From the NCBI GenBank assembly GCA_902772935.1, contig CACYCR010000116.1, positions 1 to 34,798 on the forward strand: a stretch of 34,798 nt of DNA, in the 5' to 3' direction. The DNA is from Oscillospiraceae bacterium (GTDB lineage Bacteria > Bacillota > Clostridia > Oscillospirales > Acutalibacteraceae). The position numbers and the translations under genes were made by a program. Within the stretch, counting starts at the first letter, position 1, and each line of letters opens with the position of its first letter. Of this stretch, positions 33,169 to 34,798 are shown piece after piece. The notes under the pieces were generated by a model. It saw nothing but the letters and a program-made list of their open reading frames with translations, ran no database searches and was not told where the DNA came from.

Positions 33169-34389
33169 TCAAAGTTGTTTTTCCAGCGCTGCGGACGCCA
33201 TGCCATAGGCATTTTCTGCCGTGACTTTGATCTGCTGCAGTGTGGATTGTTTCGGCAGTTCGATGGAATAAAACGCGTCCTGCTGTACGTACCAGTAGTT
33301 GTGCAGCGTGTAGCTTTCAGAAACGACGGTACCGTCTGTGCTTTGCCCTACGGCGCGGTAAAGAAAGACAGGAAAGTCGTCCTGGCTCTCTGCAGCGGGG
33401 CAGATGATGCGGTATGTGTCAGTGGTTTCTTCAACCGTCAGCGCGGCGTTTTCCGGAAATGCCGGTGCTTTGCTGCGCTGCTTTTGCTGCACTGCGGTGA
33501 ACGAAAACTTTGTCTTGTCGGCCGGTGCTGAGAGAATATACGTGCAAAGACAGCCCCCGGACAAAAAGTCAAAGCCGCGCAAGCGCACCCGGTTTTGGGC
33601 GTCAACTTCCACGATCCAGCCCTGGCTGATCTGCGCGGATTGCGGCGGATGCACGCAGCGCTCGCTGCCGACCGTGAACTCTGCATAACTGAGCGCACCC
33701 GTGCCGACGGCAGTGAAATCCTTTTGGAAGATGGACCGCGGATCGTTAAGCGGATAATGCGAATGCCCGGAAAAATGGATAATCTGCGGATACCGTCGGA
33801 AGATCTTCTTGAAATAGGTATTTCCCCAGCCGTCAAAGGCGCTGCTGCCGTAAACCGTGTCGCGTACATGCTCATGCTGCGCAATAATGATCGGCGTATC
33901 CGGCGTTTCGGCTTCGATGGTACGCAGCAACCGTTTGAGCCAGCGCTTTTGTTTTGCGGAATAATACCGCCCGATCTTTTCGCAGGTGGAGATACCGATA
34001 AAGTGAATGCCGCCGATGCAAAAATGTGTGTCAGTCGGAAGACCGAGAAGCGATCGGCAATATTGCAGACCGGTTTTCCTGGCGTTTCGCCCCTTTTCCC
34101 AGTTGTCGTGATTCTTTGCAATCACAGTCAGGATTCGGGTTCCGGTTTGCACCTCACTTTGCACAACATCCCGAAACGCTTCAAACTGTGCTTTTGTGCC
34201 GCCGTTTGTCAGGTCGCCGGCAAACAAAAACGCATCTACCGCCGGATACGACGGATCGTTTTCGGCAATGGCATAGGTCGTGCGGATGAGCTGCCGCAGC
34301 CGCTTTGTTTGTTCATCGTTTGCTTCTTTGATATGCAGGTCGGAACATACGCTAAATCGCAGAACCGGCGCAAAGGATGCATCAGACAT
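33169..34389 (-). CDS. Calcineurin-like metallophosphoesterase
   Basis: A 406-residue enzyme with the di-metal phosphoesterase motifs in order: SDLH (near residue 17), FAGDL, KNHDNW, QHEH and GHSH. In the third motif the usual GNHD has Lys in place of Gly (KNHD); the metal-binding Asn and the His are kept. A beta-rich C-terminal extension of about 130 residues follows. There is no signal peptide. GGAGG lies upstream of the ATG at 34389, behind a consensus promoter. The co-transcribed glycosidase suggests a role in sugar-phosphate or envelope polymer turnover, an inference only. Confidence 0.88.
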   Translation of the reverse strand: MSDASFAPVLRFSVCSDLHIKEANDEQTKRLRQLIRTTYAIAENDPSYPAVDAFLFAGDLTNGGTKAQFEAFRDVVQSEVQTGTRILTVIAKNHDNWEKGRNARKTGLQYCRSLLGLPTDTHFCIGGIHFIGISTCEKIGRYYSAKQKRWLKRLLRTIEAETPDTPIIIAQHEHVRDTVYGSSAFDGWGNTYFKKIFRRYPQIIHFSGHSHYPLNDPRSIFQKDFTAVGTGALSYAEFTVGSERCVHPPQSAQISQGWIVEVDAQNRVRLRGFDFLSGGCLCTYILSAPADKTKFSFTAVQQKQRSKAPAFPENAALTVEETTDTYRIICPAAESQDDFPVFLYRAVGQSTDGTVVSESYTLHNYWYVQQDAFYSIELPKQSTLQQIKVTAENAYGMASAALEKQL

Positions 34390-34419
34390 ACGTCCACCTC
34401 CAAGGGTTGATCTGCTTAT

Positions 34420-34447
34420 ATTATATTGGGAATCCCTGAAATGTCAA
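34420..34447 (-). promoter_or_regulatory. Consensus promoter of the metallophosphoesterase/glycosidase operon
   Basis: On the - strand TTGACA (34447-34442), a 16-base spacer and TATAAT (34425-34420) are perfect consensus boxes. The spacer holds the near-palindrome GGGATTCCC (34436-34428), which could be a repressor site. Confidence 0.85.
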
Positions 34448-34487
34448 CAGAAAAGAACAATCTGTTCAAAAATTTTTCTTGGAATGA

Positions 34488-34515
34488 TTGCAATTTTGTT
34501 AAAGTATGCTATAAT
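34488..34515 (+). promoter_or_regulatory. Promoter of the last (partial) gene
   Basis: TTGCAA (34488-34493), a 16-base spacer and TATAAT (34510-34515) with an extended TGC. It diverges from the promoter at 34420-34447 and the two share one 160-base intergenic region. Confidence 0.75.
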
Positions 34516-34549
34516 GAACGCAGGATTATTTGATTTGGGAGTGATAGAG

Positions 34550-34798
34550 ATGAAAAAGAAACACATTGTCCTGTTGTGCTGTGTGGCAGCACTGGTTATT
34601 GTTCTTGTTATTGCTGCAATCATCCTGCTGAACAAGCTGCCGATGCCGCTGAATTATCCTATTGATCAGATCGAATCCGCGCACCCCGAAGGTCAGACGC
34701 TGACTGTCGTCGGGGCGGATACGGATACCGTGACGCTGCAAAAGAACGACGCCTCGCCGTTCAAAGTGCTGCTGTTCACGGATATGCACCTTGACGGC
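34550..34798 (+). CDS. Membrane-anchored metallophosphoesterase (3'-partial)
   Basis: The first 83 codons of a gene cut by the window end. An N-terminal KKK-led hydrophobic segment (residues about 5-28) is a signal anchor, so the enzyme domain should be outside the membrane. The last visible residues, LLFTDMHLDG, form the first metal-binding motif (D-x-H) of calcineurin-like phosphoesterases. GGGAG stands eight bases upstream of the ATG. It diverges from another metallophosphoesterase gene. Confidence 0.75.
   Translation, partial: MKKKHIVLLCCVAALVIVLVIAAIILLNKLPMPLNYPIDQIESAHPEGQTLTVVGADTDTVTLQKNDASPFKVLLFTDMHLDG

Noticed and set aside
1..34798. CRISPR arrays, tRNA/rRNA genes, insertion sequences or phage genes
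   Set aside because: No regular repeat-spacer pattern, no recognisable RNA gene and no transposase, integrase or phage protein was seen on either strand.

Overview
The window looks like part of the chromosome of a strictly anaerobic, probably gut- or rumen-dwelling Firmicute of the class Clostridia (Oscillospiraceae-like). Evidence: a glycyl radical enzyme with its radical-SAM activase, many Fe-S flavoproteins, strong AGGAGG ribosome-binding sites, consensus-like promoters (TATAAT, often with an extended TGn), tightly packed operons and moderate GC. The assignment rests on gene content only. No rRNA, tRNA, CRISPR array, transposase or phage gene was seen, and no gene-free stretch exceeds 300 bases.

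Region 1 (1-9902, + strand) is an operon that probably begins upstream of the window. It holds two large proteins I do not recognise (741 and 630 aa; the second has two membrane helices). A 1276-aa membrane protein follows, joining a degenerate SF2-helicase-like region to a C-terminal LIM-like zinc finger and a DA1-like metallopeptidase. A lipoprotein with a transglutaminase-like Cys-His-Asp triad and a second putative zinc peptidase (HExxHxxGxxD) complete the operon. It looks like an undescribed envelope-associated, peptidase-rich system.

Region 2 (9968-29175) is the most interesting part: three operons that look like one lipid-redox locus. The - strand operon (15440 to 9968) encodes an AMP-forming acyl ligase, an acyl carrier protein, an acyl-ACP thioesterase, a 926-aa multi-Fe-S GltD-like flavoprotein and a HypA-like zinc protein. 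Divergent from it, + operon A (15677-19851) encodes a close relative of the Propionibacterium/Cutibacterium acnes polyunsaturated fatty acid isomerase (PAI), then a CrtI/retinol-saturase-like flavoprotein and a [2Fe-2S] FAD/NAD reductase. + operon B (20059-29175) encodes a GntR/FadR-type regulator with a perfect TGGTATTACCA operator, a glycyl radical enzyme, its activase, an FMN split-barrel-like protein, a geranylgeranyl-reductase-like flavoprotein, and a second copy of the saturase-like plus [2Fe-2S] reductase pair. My inference is that the locus isomerises and then reduces unsaturated fatty acids (anaerobic biohydrogenation) or makes a modified lipid. Each family call rests on motifs; the pathway is a hypothesis.

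Region 3 (29176-34798) holds a short operon (ECF-transporter S component, DUF1893 protein, Fe-S aldo/keto reductase). A convergent - strand pair follows (metallophosphoesterase, then a GH63/MGH1-like glycosidase). Last is the start of a divergent membrane-anchored metallophosphoesterase cut by the window end.
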